This document shows positions 36,538-45,730 of a stretch of DNA of 64,000 bases, piece by piece (positions within the stretch are counted from its first letter, which is position 1; the number at the start of each line of letters is the position of its first letter). Under the pieces are notes generated by a model. The model ran no database searches. It was not told the origin of the DNA and saw only the letters and a list, made by a program, of their open reading frames with translations. The DNA is from Lactococcus formosensis (lineage in GTDB: Bacteria; Bacillota; Bacilli; Lactobacillales; Streptococcaceae): contig NZ_BOVP01000003.1 of the NCBI RefSeq assembly GCF_018403745.1, forward strand, positions 1-64,000. The letters run 5' to 3'. The translations under genes were made by a program, and so were the position numbers.

Positions 36538-39500
36538 ATGAAAATTTCTCAAAAATTTGTTTGTATCTTACTTTTGGGATTATTAATATTTGCATCTGCA
36601 AATACAGTTTCCTCAGATCAAAATAAAGGAGATATAGGAAAGGATAGCATATTAAATAATGATTCTGAACTCTGTAAATTTCTTTTTTATGATAATAAAG
36701 GTACCTCTATAAAGGTAGTTTTTCCAGAAGAATTAATAAATATAATTGATATTGAAAAAACAGTTGAAAGTAATAATGAAGTAAGTTGGAGTGATACAGA
36801 GCAGATCTTTATTTTAAATGAAGAACATAATGGGACTTTTAAAATATGGTTTAAAGAAAGAATAACAAAAGACTATATAATACAAGTTATTGATAAAGAG
36901 AATAAGGAATCTTTTAAGTTAAAAAAAGACGAAGTTCAAATATGTAAGGATGTATTAGACACGGAAGAGCTTAAAGATAAGAAAACTGATAGTGATACAG
37001 CGTTAGAAGAAATAAATAGTGAAACCTCAGATAATTCTAAGTCCACAGGCAAGCAAGAAGATGGAGTTTCAGAAGTACAAGAAAATAAAAAAAGAGAACA
37101 CACTGTTTCTCAAAATAAAGAAATAACATCCACTGATCGAAAAAGTCAGAACTTATCAAGTCTTATTGAGAGTGATGAAAGAAATGGCTGGTCAATAAAG
37201 AAAACAGGATTAAATAATTGGAAGCTCAAGTCTGGTAGTACATTAGAATATGGATTTGGTAAATCTTCTAATATATTTACTAATACAGTCCAATTGAAAG
37301 ATAGTAATGGAAATATAATAAACTATAGGTCAACTAATGATACAGGAAATTATAAGGGAATCAGAATATACACCAATCAAGCAGATTTAATTGGTAGTAG
37401 TATTAAGGAACTACCTACAGTAAAAATTAATACAGTATTGGAAAAAAATGGAGAAGTTAGAGCATATGGTGAAATGTCACTAAAAACGAATGCTGTATGG
37501 ACATACCAATTTTTAGTTACCGTAACACTTACTCCCAACAATGAGAAACAGAATATTAATATTAATTATAATTTTATTCGAGTAGATCAACCAATTTCAG
37601 ATTTAAAGCCCTTTAAAGAACCATTTTATATATTGACAGATATAGAACTCAATAATCATTCAATAGGGAAGGGCTATTATATTGGTGAAAATAAAGGAAT
37701 CTTCTTTAGAGATGAGAGCTATCAAGTTAATTTAACACCAAGTGGTTCAAATTCATTTCAAAGTTGGGATGTTGGGGAGGATAGTCACATTGATTGGAGT
37801 ATTGGTATTCATTGGCCCTTGAGGCCGTCTGATCCTTCGGACTTTTTTAAAGGTGGTGTAGGAAAAGAAAAAGAGAATGGAAACCCGAGTCAATTAATTG
37901 GGAATTATAATGCAACTGTTGCAATGAAATGGGACTCAGAAAAAATTCAGCCAGGTAAAAATAGAGAAATATCATATGATATTATGCTGGATTCTCTTGT
38001 TAAACCAGAAATAAAAGTTAATAGTTACAAGAATATCTTAAGAAAAAATGAAAATTTAGATTTATCTGGGGCTGCAAAGGGAAGTGTTTCTCTTTTTTAT
38101 AGAATAGACGATGGAAAAAGTCAAAAAATTAATATAAACTCTGATAAAGATTGGTTGCTTAGTTTACCAGTAGGCGACTTAGATCGTGGAAAACATTATA
38201 TTACGTTAGTATCTCAAAATGAAAGAGATATAAATAGTGACGAAGTAAAATTACCTTTTAGAATAGTAGATGAGGAAGATAAGTGGATTATTGATACAGA
38301 GGTTCAAGCTATCAAAGGGGACTTGGATAATCTTCACTTAGGAGATGAGCTTCAATATACAATTACCTTGGAAACTTTAAATCTAGATAACGACATTATT
38401 AATCATATCAATTGGGAATATGATATATCAAACTCTTTAGAAGTAGTTAATAACCAAGTGCTATTTTCAGATAGGGTAAGTAAAGATAAGGTACTCTCCT
38501 TACAAAACAATAAAATAAATACAGGCGACTTTGTAATTGGTAGGACTGACACTGCAAAGTTAAAGTTTAATGCAGTTCTAGGTAAAAAAGCTTACGGAGT
38601 AAGAGTTAGTGATATAAGTAATTACTCTATAGTTAAAAATAGAGAAAATAAAAAAATTACAGAAGATACGTATGCTTTAACTGGTAATCAAATAATAAAA
38701 AACCATCCCCAACTCAGTTCCGTAACTGAAATAAGTAGTTCAAATAAAGATAATAGTTTAGAACAAGATAAAGAGTTTTATTTAACTACAAAAATAAAAA
38801 ATAATGCTATTAATTATAACTTGGAAGATGATGAATCAGGAAATGTTGAAAACCTCATATATACAATAGATAAATTAGAAGGCCTTCAATATAATGAAGT
38901 TCAGATAAGTAAAAATGGAAAAATTGTCGGAGACGATGTCGCCTCTGTTGAAATACAAACATCCGCTACTAAACAAGAAGGAAATGAAGTATATATAAAA
39001 TTTAATAAACCATTTACTCCTCAAGATGAGTTTGATATTAAGATAACAGGAAAAATTTCTGATATAGAGTCTCTTTCACCCAAAGATATAATCAATTTAA
39101 AATTAAATGGAAGAGTTGGTGCAACAAATAATGAAGAAACGATAAATTATACTGAGAAGATTCATTTACCTAAATTAGTTCCTAAGGGGAAAGTATGGAT
39201 AGATTCTGTTAAAGATTCTATTAATTTAGGAGAAATAAAAAGGAGGAAAGAAGAACAAAAAGTATACACTAATGAATTAAAGGTAGATATTAAAGATACA
39301 AGATCAGATAATCAGAATTGGAAGTTATCTGTGAGTGCCCATCTCACTTCTGTAAGTAATAGTCAGGATGAGCTTCCTATATATTATGAGAACAATTCAT
39401 TAAAAAATAGTGTTGAGATTATGGGTAAGGGAGATCAACATTTAGACTTTAGTAAAAAAATATACACAATCATTAGTCCAGGTAGTGCTAATGGTAGGTA

Positions 39501-39540
39501 TGAAGGTGTAATAAACTGGGAATTGAAGGATACACCCTAA
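36538..39540 (+). CDS. Large WxL-domain surface protein, 1000 aa
   Basis: It has a signal peptide (residues 1-26, ending ANTVSS), an acidic Ser/Lys/Glu low-complexity linker (~135-215), a large beta-rich middle (~215-880) and a C-terminal WxL domain (~880-1000). Both WxL motifs are seen: NWKLSVSA and the closing VINWELKDTP. WxL domains bind peptidoglycan non-covalently. No LPXTG. The middle matches no adhesin I recognise (LRPSDPSDFFKGG, NGRVGATNNEE). First gene of a locus with a small WxL protein and a WxL-interacting protein, so probably a surface complex that binds an external ligand. Confidence 0.85.
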   Translation: MKISQKFVCILLLGLLIFASANTVSSDQNKGDIGKDSILNNDSELCKFLFYDNKGTSIKVVFPEELINIIDIEKTVESNNEVSWSDTEQIFILNEEHNGTFKIWFKERITKDYIIQVIDKENKESFKLKKDEVQICKDVLDTEELKDKKTDSDTALEEINSETSDNSKSTGKQEDGVSEVQENKKREHTVSQNKEITSTDRKSQNLSSLIESDERNGWSIKKTGLNNWKLKSGSTLEYGFGKSSNIFTNTVQLKDSNGNIINYRSTNDTGNYKGIRIYTNQADLIGSSIKELPTVKINTVLEKNGEVRAYGEMSLKTNAVWTYQFLVTVTLTPNNEKQNININYNFIRVDQPISDLKPFKEPFYILTDIELNNHSIGKGYYIGENKGIFFRDESYQVNLTPSGSNSFQSWDVGEDSHIDWSIGIHWPLRPSDPSDFFKGGVGKEKENGNPSQLIGNYNATVAMKWDSEKIQPGKNREISYDIMLDSLVKPEIKVNSYKNILRKNENLDLSGAAKGSVSLFYRIDDGKSQKININSDKDWLLSLPVGDLDRGKHYITLVSQNERDINSDEVKLPFRIVDEEDKWIIDTEVQAIKGDLDNLHLGDELQYTITLETLNLDNDIINHINWEYDISNSLEVVNNQVLFSDRVSKDKVLSLQNNKINTGDFVIGRTDTAKLKFNAVLGKKAYGVRVSDISNYSIVKNRENKKITEDTYALTGNQIIKNHPQLSSVTEISSSNKDNSLEQDKEFYLTTKIKNNAINYNLEDDESGNVENLIYTIDKLEGLQYNEVQISKNGKIVGDDVASVEIQTSATKQEGNEVYIKFNKPFTPQDEFDIKITGKISDIESLSPKDIINLKLNGRVGATNNEETINYTEKIHLPKLVPKGKVWIDSVKDSINLGEIKRRKEEQKVYTNELKVDIKDTRSDNQNWKLSVSAHLTSVSNSQDELPIYYENNSLKNSVEIMGKGDQHLDFSKKIYTIISPGSANGRYEGVINWELKDTP

Positions 39541-39605
39541 AAACGATAAATATTGTGTCGGACAGACATAATTTTATATAAAACAAAAAGAAGGATGGTT
39601 TGATT

Positions 39606-40217
39606 ATGAAATCAAATAAATTTATGAAAATTAGTAGTGTAGCAGCTTTAGCTTTGGTATTTGGAGGAACATATTACCAAGTTTCTGCTGAAGAAAATGA
39701 GGAAGCGCCAAATGTATTAACAACTAAACAAACAGTTATTGGTACAGATATAAAGGGAGGTGATATCACGCTTGACGCCTTTGGGTCTGCTTTTACATTT
39801 GAGTTTAATCTAAATGATGCAAAAACCGGTGCAAAAAGTGAGAAAGAACTACAAGCCATTGCAGGGAATTCAAGTGACCCAGAGTCAAAAGGAAGAGATA
39901 GTTTTTCAGGACAAATTACTGACTTGAGAGGAGTAGACAGTAAATGGAAATTAGTTGCTTCATTAGATAAGTTTAAAGAATTTGGGAATAAAGATAGTAT
40001 CAACTCAAGCAACGTTTCTTTTAAACTTAACGGAGAAGTGAAGACATTAAAACCAGATGGACAAAGTGTAGAGATGCTTAATGGTGGTGGTGAAGGAGCT
40101 CTCGATACGGAGGTAAATGTTACCAACACTACAATGAATATAGTTGTGGAACATGCACACAAAAATTTCTACCAATCAAATATTAATTGGGAACTTCAAG
40201 ATACTCCAGAAGTATAA
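39606..40217 (+). CDS. Small WxL-domain surface protein, 203 aa
   Basis: It has a signal peptide (cleaved near QVSAEE) followed by an almost pure WxL domain. SKWKLVASLDKF and the closing NINWELQDTPEV are the two signature motifs; the VFTFE-like FTFEFNLND stretch precedes them. The ATG at 39606 has AAGGATGG upstream; an in-frame TTG at 39600 is too close to it. The final ~10 residues nearly repeat those of the 1000-aa protein (INWELKDTP/INWELQDTP), so the two domains share ancestry. Confidence 0.88.
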   Translation: MKSNKFMKISSVAALALVFGGTYYQVSAEENEEAPNVLTTKQTVIGTDIKGGDITLDAFGSAFTFEFNLNDAKTGAKSEKELQAIAGNSSDPESKGRDSFSGQITDLRGVDSKWKLVASLDKFKEFGNKDSINSSNVSFKLNGEVKTLKPDGQSVEMLNGGGEGALDTEVNVTNTTMNIVVEHAHKNFYQSNINWELQDTPEV

Positions 40218-40245
40218 AAATTTCCTATACCTATATAAGAAGTAA

Positions 40246-40289
40246 AAATAAAAGTAAATCAGTTTTATTATTGATTTATTTTTATTTAT
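40246..40289 (+). terminator. AT-only hairpin after the small WxL gene
   Basis: AATAAAAGTAAATCA and TGATTTATTTTTATT pair with one mismatch around an ~8-nt loop. It may terminate partially, lowering expression of the downstream membrane protein relative to the WxL proteins. Confidence 0.55.
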
Positions 40290-40295
40290 AGAAAG

Positions 40296-41333
40296 ATGTT
40301 AATAATGTTAAATAGCAAATCGAATAGAATATCTATGTTAATTATATTAATAATAATTGGATCTTTTGTTTTTAATAGTCAAGAAGTAAAAGCAGACGGG
40401 ATGAACTTTACTGTAAACGCGCTTTTGCCTGAAAACCAAATGAGTGAGGCAACGTATTTTGATTTACTGGTTATTCCGAAGCAGGAGCAAGATATTCAGA
40501 TTGAGTTAGAAAATAGTACAGATCAACTTATTGATATTGAAGTAACTCCTAGAAATGCATATACAAATGATAACGGTGTGATAAGTTATGATAAAGACAA
40601 TATTAAGTTGTCTAATGATGCTCCACTTAAATTTACAGACTTAGTATCAGGAAAGCAGACTGTAAAATTAAAGCCTTTCGAAAAAACAATAGCTTCGTTT
40701 AATCTAAAAATTCCTGATATAAAATATAAAGGATATGTTTTAGGAGCTTTCTCTATAAAAGAAAAAGAAGAACACACAGGGGAAAATAAGGGTCAATCCG
40801 TTTCTATAAGCAATAAGTTTTCTTACACATTAGGTGTAAAGTTAAGTGAAGAGAGGCAAAATGTAGTTCCTCAACTAAGTTTTACAAGCGTAAGTCCCGA
40901 AAATTATCTTAATAAACCCAGCATTGTAAATACAGTATTAAATAATACTCCTGTAATTGCTAAAAATTTAGATTTTGATATAAATATTTATAAAAATAAT
41001 AAAATTTTTTACCACACAGAAGAAAAAGGGAAGTCAATGGCTCCATATTCGTATTATAATATACATACGAGCACTCAAAACAAAGAATTAAAACCAGGAA
41101 AATACATGGTTGATATGAAGGTTGAAGGAGAAGGTATTTCTTTTAAAACACTAAAATATTTTATAGTTGAAAAAGAACAAGCAAAAGTAATCAATGAAAA
41201 AGCTATTGGACTAGATAAAAAGCCATTTAATCTCTTATATATAGTAGTAATTATTATGATTCTCTGTACATTGTTAGTCATACTTTTTGTTTTATTTATT
41301 AGAAAAAATAAGATATCAAAGAGTAAAAAATGA
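40296..41333 (+). CDS. WxL-interacting membrane protein (DUF916/DUF3324)
   Basis: This 345-aa protein has a signal peptide (ending VKADG, ~residue 35), a DUF916 domain (FTVNALLPENQMSEATYFDLLV ... FNLKIPDIKYKGYVLGAF) and a DUF3324 domain (~190-300, LSFTSVSPENYLNKPSIVNTVLNN). A C-terminal membrane helix (LLYIVVIIMILCTLLVILFVLFI) and Lys-rich cytoplasmic tail end the protein. The family (WxLIP) binds peptidoglycan and tethers WxL proteins. Start at 40296 or the second ATG at 40305; ribosome site weak in both cases. Confidence 0.9.
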   Translation: MLIMLNSKSNRISMLIILIIIGSFVFNSQEVKADGMNFTVNALLPENQMSEATYFDLLVIPKQEQDIQIELENSTDQLIDIEVTPRNAYTNDNGVISYDKDNIKLSNDAPLKFTDLVSGKQTVKLKPFEKTIASFNLKIPDIKYKGYVLGAFSIKEKEEHTGENKGQSVSISNKFSYTLGVKLSEERQNVVPQLSFTSVSPENYLNKPSIVNTVLNNTPVIAKNLDFDINIYKNNKIFYHTEEKGKSMAPYSYYNIHTSTQNKELKPGKYMVDMKVEGEGISFKTLKYFIVEKEQAKVINEKAIGLDKKPFNLLYIVVIIMILCTLLVILFVLFIRKNKISKSKK

Positions 41334-41384
41334 TATTTTTTCAAATTAGCACTATGATATAATAAATTTATTAGGAGAATAGAG

Positions 41385-42839
41385 ATGCTACCAAAGGATA
41401 TATTATTATTGTTTGTTAATAAAAATGATGTTCGAAAATTAGTGATATTCGAATTACTAATTAAGAATAAATTTATATCATTTTCTAAAGTGAGAGAAGA
41501 ATTTGATCTATCAGATAGGAATGTAAAAAAAGCGATCACCATGCTAGTAAGTGATATAGAGCAATACGATTCTCAGATGACAATTAAGTATAGCTCACAA
41601 ATAATGTATTTAGTACATTCAAGAACATTTAGAGAAAACATATTAATATATGAAAAATTAAAAAAAGATTATTTAAAAGGATCAACATTACTTACTTTAT
41701 TTTATAAAATATTATCAAAAAAAGAATATAAAGTTTATGACCTTTCTATAGATTTAAACTATAGCATTTCTTATTGTTATAAACTTATAAATCAATGTAA
41801 TATGATATTTCGTTTGCTTAAATTGGATGTTGAATTCATAGTGCAAGAAAACAGTGTCTATGTTGAAGGTCATACTATTGATATTATTCTGTTTCGCTAT
41901 TATACTTATATATTATCTGGAATCGAAGGAAATTTAGATTCGAAAGATTACAAGTATATTAGCTTAAAAAATAATGATGTTCTTTCAAAAAGTAATAAGT
42001 TTAAGATAAACAGCTTTATGTATTTTATTATAGATACAATCAATAAATATCCATTAAGGCAAGCATTAGTAGAAGAACTTTTTTATATAGGGAAGATTGG
42101 TAGTAAGTATTCAAACTCTATATGGAAAGTTCAAAGTTTATTTCCTAATTTAGAGATAGAAGGTTTTTGCTTTTTACTTATATTACATATAGCTCCTGAA
42201 GTGATATCTCTTAATGAAAAAATATCTATTGCTAAAAATATAAAAGAGAACTATATAGAGAAGCCACTTATTTATAGAGTAATTAAAATTATTGATTGTG
42301 CAAATCGGTTAGAACAATATAGTGAAGAACAATATTATCTTATTTTATTTGAGATGGTTGTTAAATTAGAAGCTGTAAGATTCTTTAAGCTTGGGAGGTT
42401 TACAACTATATCCCAAATCTATCTTCCAGATAGAAAATATCCTCAATCTATTGTAAAGTTGATTGATACAGAACTTTTAGAGGGGTTTCAAGAAGAAGAA
42501 AGAGAATTTGCAAATAGATATGTTCTAAATCTTCTGTTCGATCAATTCCATCAAGAAAATTTAAATTCTGTAAAAATATATATAGAATTCTATATAGAAA
42601 CAATGTATGTTGATGTAGTAAAAAAATATATAACAGATATCTATAATCAAAATTTTGTGATGTTTACTACTAATATATATGAGGCTGATATAATTATTTC
42701 CGATATGATTCATACTGATTTCATATTAACAACACCAGTAGTTTTATTTGGAGATTTATTTGATAAACATGCTTGGAAACTGTTATCTGAATATATCCAA
42801 GATGTGTTATTTACCAATAAAGGTACTTATCTAAAATAA
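41385..42839 (+). CDS. Mga/AtxA-family transcriptional regulator
   Basis: The 484-aa protein has paired N-terminal DNA-binding domains: LLIKNKFISFSKVREEFDLSDRNVKKAITML (key part FDLSDRNVKKAI, ~45-56) and VYDLSIDLNYSISYCYKLINQ (~120). A PRD-like middle and a C-terminal EIIB-like domain (NFVMFTTNIYEADIIISDMI) follow. This is the layout of streptococcal Mga and Bacillus AtxA, which respond to PTS phosphorylation and activate surface-protein genes. It has its own TATAAT (~41358) and AGGAG site. Probably the activator of the WxL locus. Confidence 0.85.
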   Translation: MLPKDILLLFVNKNDVRKLVIFELLIKNKFISFSKVREEFDLSDRNVKKAITMLVSDIEQYDSQMTIKYSSQIMYLVHSRTFRENILIYEKLKKDYLKGSTLLTLFYKILSKKEYKVYDLSIDLNYSISYCYKLINQCNMIFRLLKLDVEFIVQENSVYVEGHTIDIILFRYYTYILSGIEGNLDSKDYKYISLKNNDVLSKSNKFKINSFMYFIIDTINKYPLRQALVEELFYIGKIGSKYSNSIWKVQSLFPNLEIEGFCFLLILHIAPEVISLNEKISIAKNIKENYIEKPLIYRVIKIIDCANRLEQYSEEQYYLILFEMVVKLEAVRFFKLGRFTTISQIYLPDRKYPQSIVKLIDTELLEGFQEEEREFANRYVLNLLFDQFHQENLNSVKIYIEFYIETMYVDVVKKYITDIYNQNFVMFTTNIYEADIIISDMIHTDFILTTPVVLFGDLFDKHAWKLLSEYIQDVLFTNKGTYLK

Positions 42840-42881
42840 TTTTATTACATTATCCTTGTTGAATAAAAAGAACGGTATATA

Positions 42882-43466
42882 ATGACACAAGACAACATAG
42901 TAGAAATGCTCTGCAATATATGTTTTTTTAGACAAAAAATATTTACTTGGAGTAAATGTGGACAAGAAGAGTATGAATTACTACTTAGAGGGAAGATTAA
43001 AGGGAAGTATATATTTCCAGAGCAACTTTTTGAAGAAGTGATGGTAAATCAAGAATTTCACACGTTATACATTCGAAAAATTAGTAAAATTCTACATGAA
43101 CTATGTGAAAAAGATAATGCTATATACTCGTTAAATATTGATTATCAAGAGTTGTTTTATCCAGAAACAATTGAATTTCTCAAAGCGTTTAAGTATGATG
43201 ATTTTTTATTAGGGATTAATTCTTTAGGGAGTTTAATTGTTTTAGTACCTTTTATAACTAGAATTAAATTATCAGTATTAGAAATTAAGGACTTCGTTGA
43301 ATCGGAAAAACTCTTTGACTACTTATTATCTATCGAAGCTATTGTTAAGCAGTTTGAGAAAGAAATTGTTATTGAAGGGATAGAAGATAAAGGTTTGTTA
43401 CAGAGTTTTCCTAAAGAATGGAAACAACAAAGTTATTATTACAGTCTTCCTCATAAATTTTATTGA
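42882..43466 (+). CDS. Hypothetical protein of the WxL locus, 194 aa
   Basis: Not recognised. The protein has no signal peptide, is mostly helical and rich in Leu, Ile, Glu and Lys (LLLRGKIKGKYIFPEQLFEEV, LEIKDFVESEKLFDYLLSIEAIVKQFEKEIV given here as parts), with three Cys near the N-terminus. It follows the Mga-like gene by 42 bp and shares its AT-rich composition. A hydrophobic patch (LLGINSLGSLIVLVPFI) is too short and isolated for a clear membrane protein. Possibly an accessory to the regulator. Confidence 0.5.
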   Translation: MTQDNIVEMLCNICFFRQKIFTWSKCGQEEYELLLRGKIKGKYIFPEQLFEEVMVNQEFHTLYIRKISKILHELCEKDNAIYSLNIDYQELFYPETIEFLKAFKYDDFLLGINSLGSLIVLVPFITRIKLSVLEIKDFVESEKLFDYLLSIEAIVKQFEKEIVIEGIEDKGLLQSFPKEWKQQSYYYSLPHKFY

Positions 43467-43905
43467 AAGACTAGGGTTGATGAGTTATATTAAAAATATA
43501 AAATATATATTTAGTGTTAATTATTTTTAGATAGATATCAGTAACAATAATGTTAATGATTTATGTGCAACACAAAAATACAAAGCTTTGTGAAACAAGT
43601 AAGTTTATATCCTAAATAAAGAGTCTAATTAGGATTTAGTAATTTATTTTTATATGATAATTGTTTATTTTTCTTTGAGAGAGAATATTGAATATCTAGT
43701 ATTTATTAAAATAGAAGTCAACAATTTTCTAATATAAGAGATAGATATCGACGAATCCTTTTATTCTAAACAAATATGCTCTCTTTTTTTATAAAAATCT
43801 AAAAATCAGATCTTTATAAGATTTTAACGCATTCCACAACCTTAAACAATAAGGCTTAGAGAGCAACTAATGATTAAAGAAACATTTTTTCTATGTTTAA
43901 TCTTT
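43467..43905. other. AT-rich non-coding right boundary of the WxL island
   Basis: No ORF of note and no recognised RNA. The low-GC character ends near 43950, at the menG promoter. Confidence 0.5.
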
Positions 43906-43928
43906 AAACACGGAAGGGGTGTTTTTTT
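43906..43928 (+). terminator. Terminator at the right edge of the WxL island
   Basis: AAACAC/GTGTTT stem with a 7-nt G-rich loop and a run of T. Confidence 0.7.
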
Positions 43929-43974
43929 GATTGCAAATTGAGAGGCAAGAAGCAATAGTGTGAAGGCTAGCTTA

Positions 43975-43983
43975 TGCTATAAT
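43975..43983 (+). promoter_or_regulatory. Extended -10 promoter giving a leaderless menG mRNA
   Basis: TG-C-TATAAT ends 6 nt before the menG ATG at 43990, so transcription is expected to begin on the start codon. Confidence 0.78.
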
Positions 43984-43989
43984 GAGTAC

Positions 43990-44721
43990 ATGAATAAGGT
44001 AAACGAAGAACGTGTACACGAAATATTTAATAATATATCCACTGATTATGACAAAATGAATGCAATCATAAGTTTCAAACAACATGATATATGGCGAGAT
44101 AAAACCATGAAAAAAATGGGAAATTTATCCGGAATGACCGTTTTGGATTTGTGTTGTGGAACAGGAGATTGGACATTCGACCTTTCAAAAGCTGTGGGCA
44201 AGAGTGGTAAGGTTGTGGGCTTAGACTTTTCTGAAAATATGTTGGAAGTTGCTCGAAATAAACTTGACAAAAAGGGCAATACAAATATTGAATTTATTCA
44301 AGGAAATGCTATGGCTATTCCTTTTGAAAAGGAAATGTTTGATGCAGTTACGATTGGTTACGGCTTGAGAAATACTCCTGACTATCTCACAGTACTACGA
44401 GAAATTTTCCGTGTCTTAAAACCTGGAGGCCAAGTAGTTTGTATTGAAACTTCTCATCCGACTTTTCCCATTTACAAGCAAGCATTTGAACTTTACTTTA
44501 AAAAAGTGATGCCTTTTCTGGGGAAAATATTTGCCAAGTCTTTGAAAGAATATCAATGGCTTCAAAAATCTGCAGAGAATTTTCCTGATGCGAAAGCTTT
44601 GGCTCTGCTCTTTAGTGAGGCTGGATTTTCTGCTGTAAATTATCAAAAACATGGTGGCGGAGCAATTGCTACACATTTTGGGACAAAAGGCTCCGCTGGG
44701 GTAAAAGAAGAATCACAATAA
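43990..44721 (+). CDS. menG: Demethylmenaquinone methyltransferase
   Basis: This 243-aa SAM enzyme methylates demethylmenaquinone in the last step of menaquinone synthesis. Seen: VLDLCCGTGDWTFDL (SAM motif I), GLDFSENML, YGLRNTPDYLTVLREIFRVLKPGG and the closing GGGAIATHFGTKG typical of the family. The in-frame ATG at 43960 is rejected because it lies upstream of the promoter -10. The enzyme matters for lactococcal respiration when heme is available. Confidence 0.95.
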   Translation: MNKVNEERVHEIFNNISTDYDKMNAIISFKQHDIWRDKTMKKMGNLSGMTVLDLCCGTGDWTFDLSKAVGKSGKVVGLDFSENMLEVARNKLDKKGNTNIEFIQGNAMAIPFEKEMFDAVTIGYGLRNTPDYLTVLREIFRVLKPGGQVVCIETSHPTFPIYKQAFELYFKKVMPFLGKIFAKSLKEYQWLQKSAENFPDAKALALLFSEAGFSAVNYQKHGGGAIATHFGTKGSAGVKEESQ

Positions 44722-44733
44722 CTTTTAAAGCGA

Positions 44734-44776
44734 CAAAAGACTTTGTTTACATTTGTAAACAAAGTCTTTTGCTTTC
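44734..44776 (+). terminator. Terminator of menG with a 17-bp perfect stem
   Basis: Arms of 17 bp (44734-44750 and 44755-44771, starting CAAAAGACTT) with a 4-nt loop. The T-tail is short (CTTTC), so it may also be a processing site or an inverted-repeat relic. Confidence 0.75.
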
Positions 44777-44832
44777 TGAATTTTAAGTGATATACTAACA
44801 ACATATAAAGAACGAAGTAAAATTCAAAAGAA

Positions 44833-45681
44833 ATGAGAATAAGTATGTACACCCAACCCTTTAAGATTAAAAATATTACTTTGAAAGCATCTAATCGACA
44901 AGTTATGCGCTATTTTTATGAAGAATTATTAGGACTTTATCCTACTGAGGAAACAGAAGATATAATTTCTTACGCGTTTAGGAAAGGAGAAGTTCCTTTT
45001 TTGCATCTTGAGTTTGGTGGAATGACACGTACAGAGAAATCGACTGGGCTTTTTCATTATGCTATTCTTTTCCCCGACCGTGCCTCAAAAGCTGGACTTA
45101 TTGAACGACTCATTAAGGCAAAATATCCGATAGGAGCGGGGGATCATCTCGTAAGTGAGTCTTTCTATCTTAGTGATCCTGAAGGAAATGGAATAGAGCT
45201 CTATCATGACCGCGATTCGAAAAATTGGAACTGGGATGATGAGGGGCAGGTAGAAATGGGGACCTTTTCTGTAGATGTTGAGGCTGTTTTAGCAACAAAA
45301 AAAGTTGGAGATTTTAGTTATCCGGCAAAAATGAGTATTGGTCATCTTCATTTCACGGGAAATTCTCTCGCACTAGCTGATAAACTTTTTATTGATATGC
45401 TTCAGACGGATTTAGTTGCACGAGTAGGTAATACGGCTCATTTTTACTCGCAAAATCATTACCACCATCACTTTGCGACAAATCTCTGGGAAGGGACAAG
45501 GTTGAAAAAACGTAACTTGCAGGAAAATGGTATTTTAGCCTGGGAGATTGAAGTTGGGAGAGAATATTATGAAGCAGTTTTGGAAAGAGTAGTGGCAACG
45601 GGAAGGACCTATGAAGTTAGAAGTAAGAGCATTATCTTGGAGGATCATGTCGGTGCCCAGCTCGTTATAACTGAGATATAA
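44833..45681 (+). CDS. Two-domain VOC protein, catechol-2,3-dioxygenase-like (CatE type)
   Basis: The 282-aa protein has two glyoxalase-fold halves. The first half contains LGLYPTEETEDI, FHYAILFPDR and DPEGNGIELYHDR, and the second IGHLHFTGNSLALADKLFIDML. Likely metal ligands are His at FHYAIL, Glu in NGIELY and His in GHLHF. Relatives include Bacillus CatE. The substrate is unknown, and degradation of aromatics is not otherwise evident here. The start could be 44833 or 44845; neither has a strong ribosome site. Confidence 0.8.
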   Translation: MRISMYTQPFKIKNITLKASNRQVMRYFYEELLGLYPTEETEDIISYAFRKGEVPFLHLEFGGMTRTEKSTGLFHYAILFPDRASKAGLIERLIKAKYPIGAGDHLVSESFYLSDPEGNGIELYHDRDSKNWNWDDEGQVEMGTFSVDVEAVLATKKVGDFSYPAKMSIGHLHFTGNSLALADKLFIDMLQTDLVARVGNTAHFYSQNHYHHHFATNLWEGTRLKKRNLQENGILAWEIEVGREYYEAVLERVVATGRTYEVRSKSIILEDHVGAQLVITEI

Positions 45682-45719
45682 AAAAATCTTGCTGGCTCAT
45701 AAGAGGGGCAAGATTTTTT
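45681..45719 (+). terminator. Terminator of the CatE-like gene
   Basis: AAAAAATCTTGC/GCAAGATTTTTT 12-bp arms, also able to serve the convergent gene. Confidence 0.88.
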
Positions 45720-45730
45720 GTGTTCGCCTC

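Noticed and set aside
39674..40162. 162-codon minus-strand ORF across the small WxL gene
   Set aside because: It is fully overlapped by a recognisable WxL protein, rich in Ser and Pro as antisense of acidic coding sequence, and lacks a start signal.
43960..43989. Upstream ATG extension of menG (MKASLCYNEY...)
   Set aside because: It contains the TATAAT of the promoter and has no homology or ribosome site; the true start is 43990.
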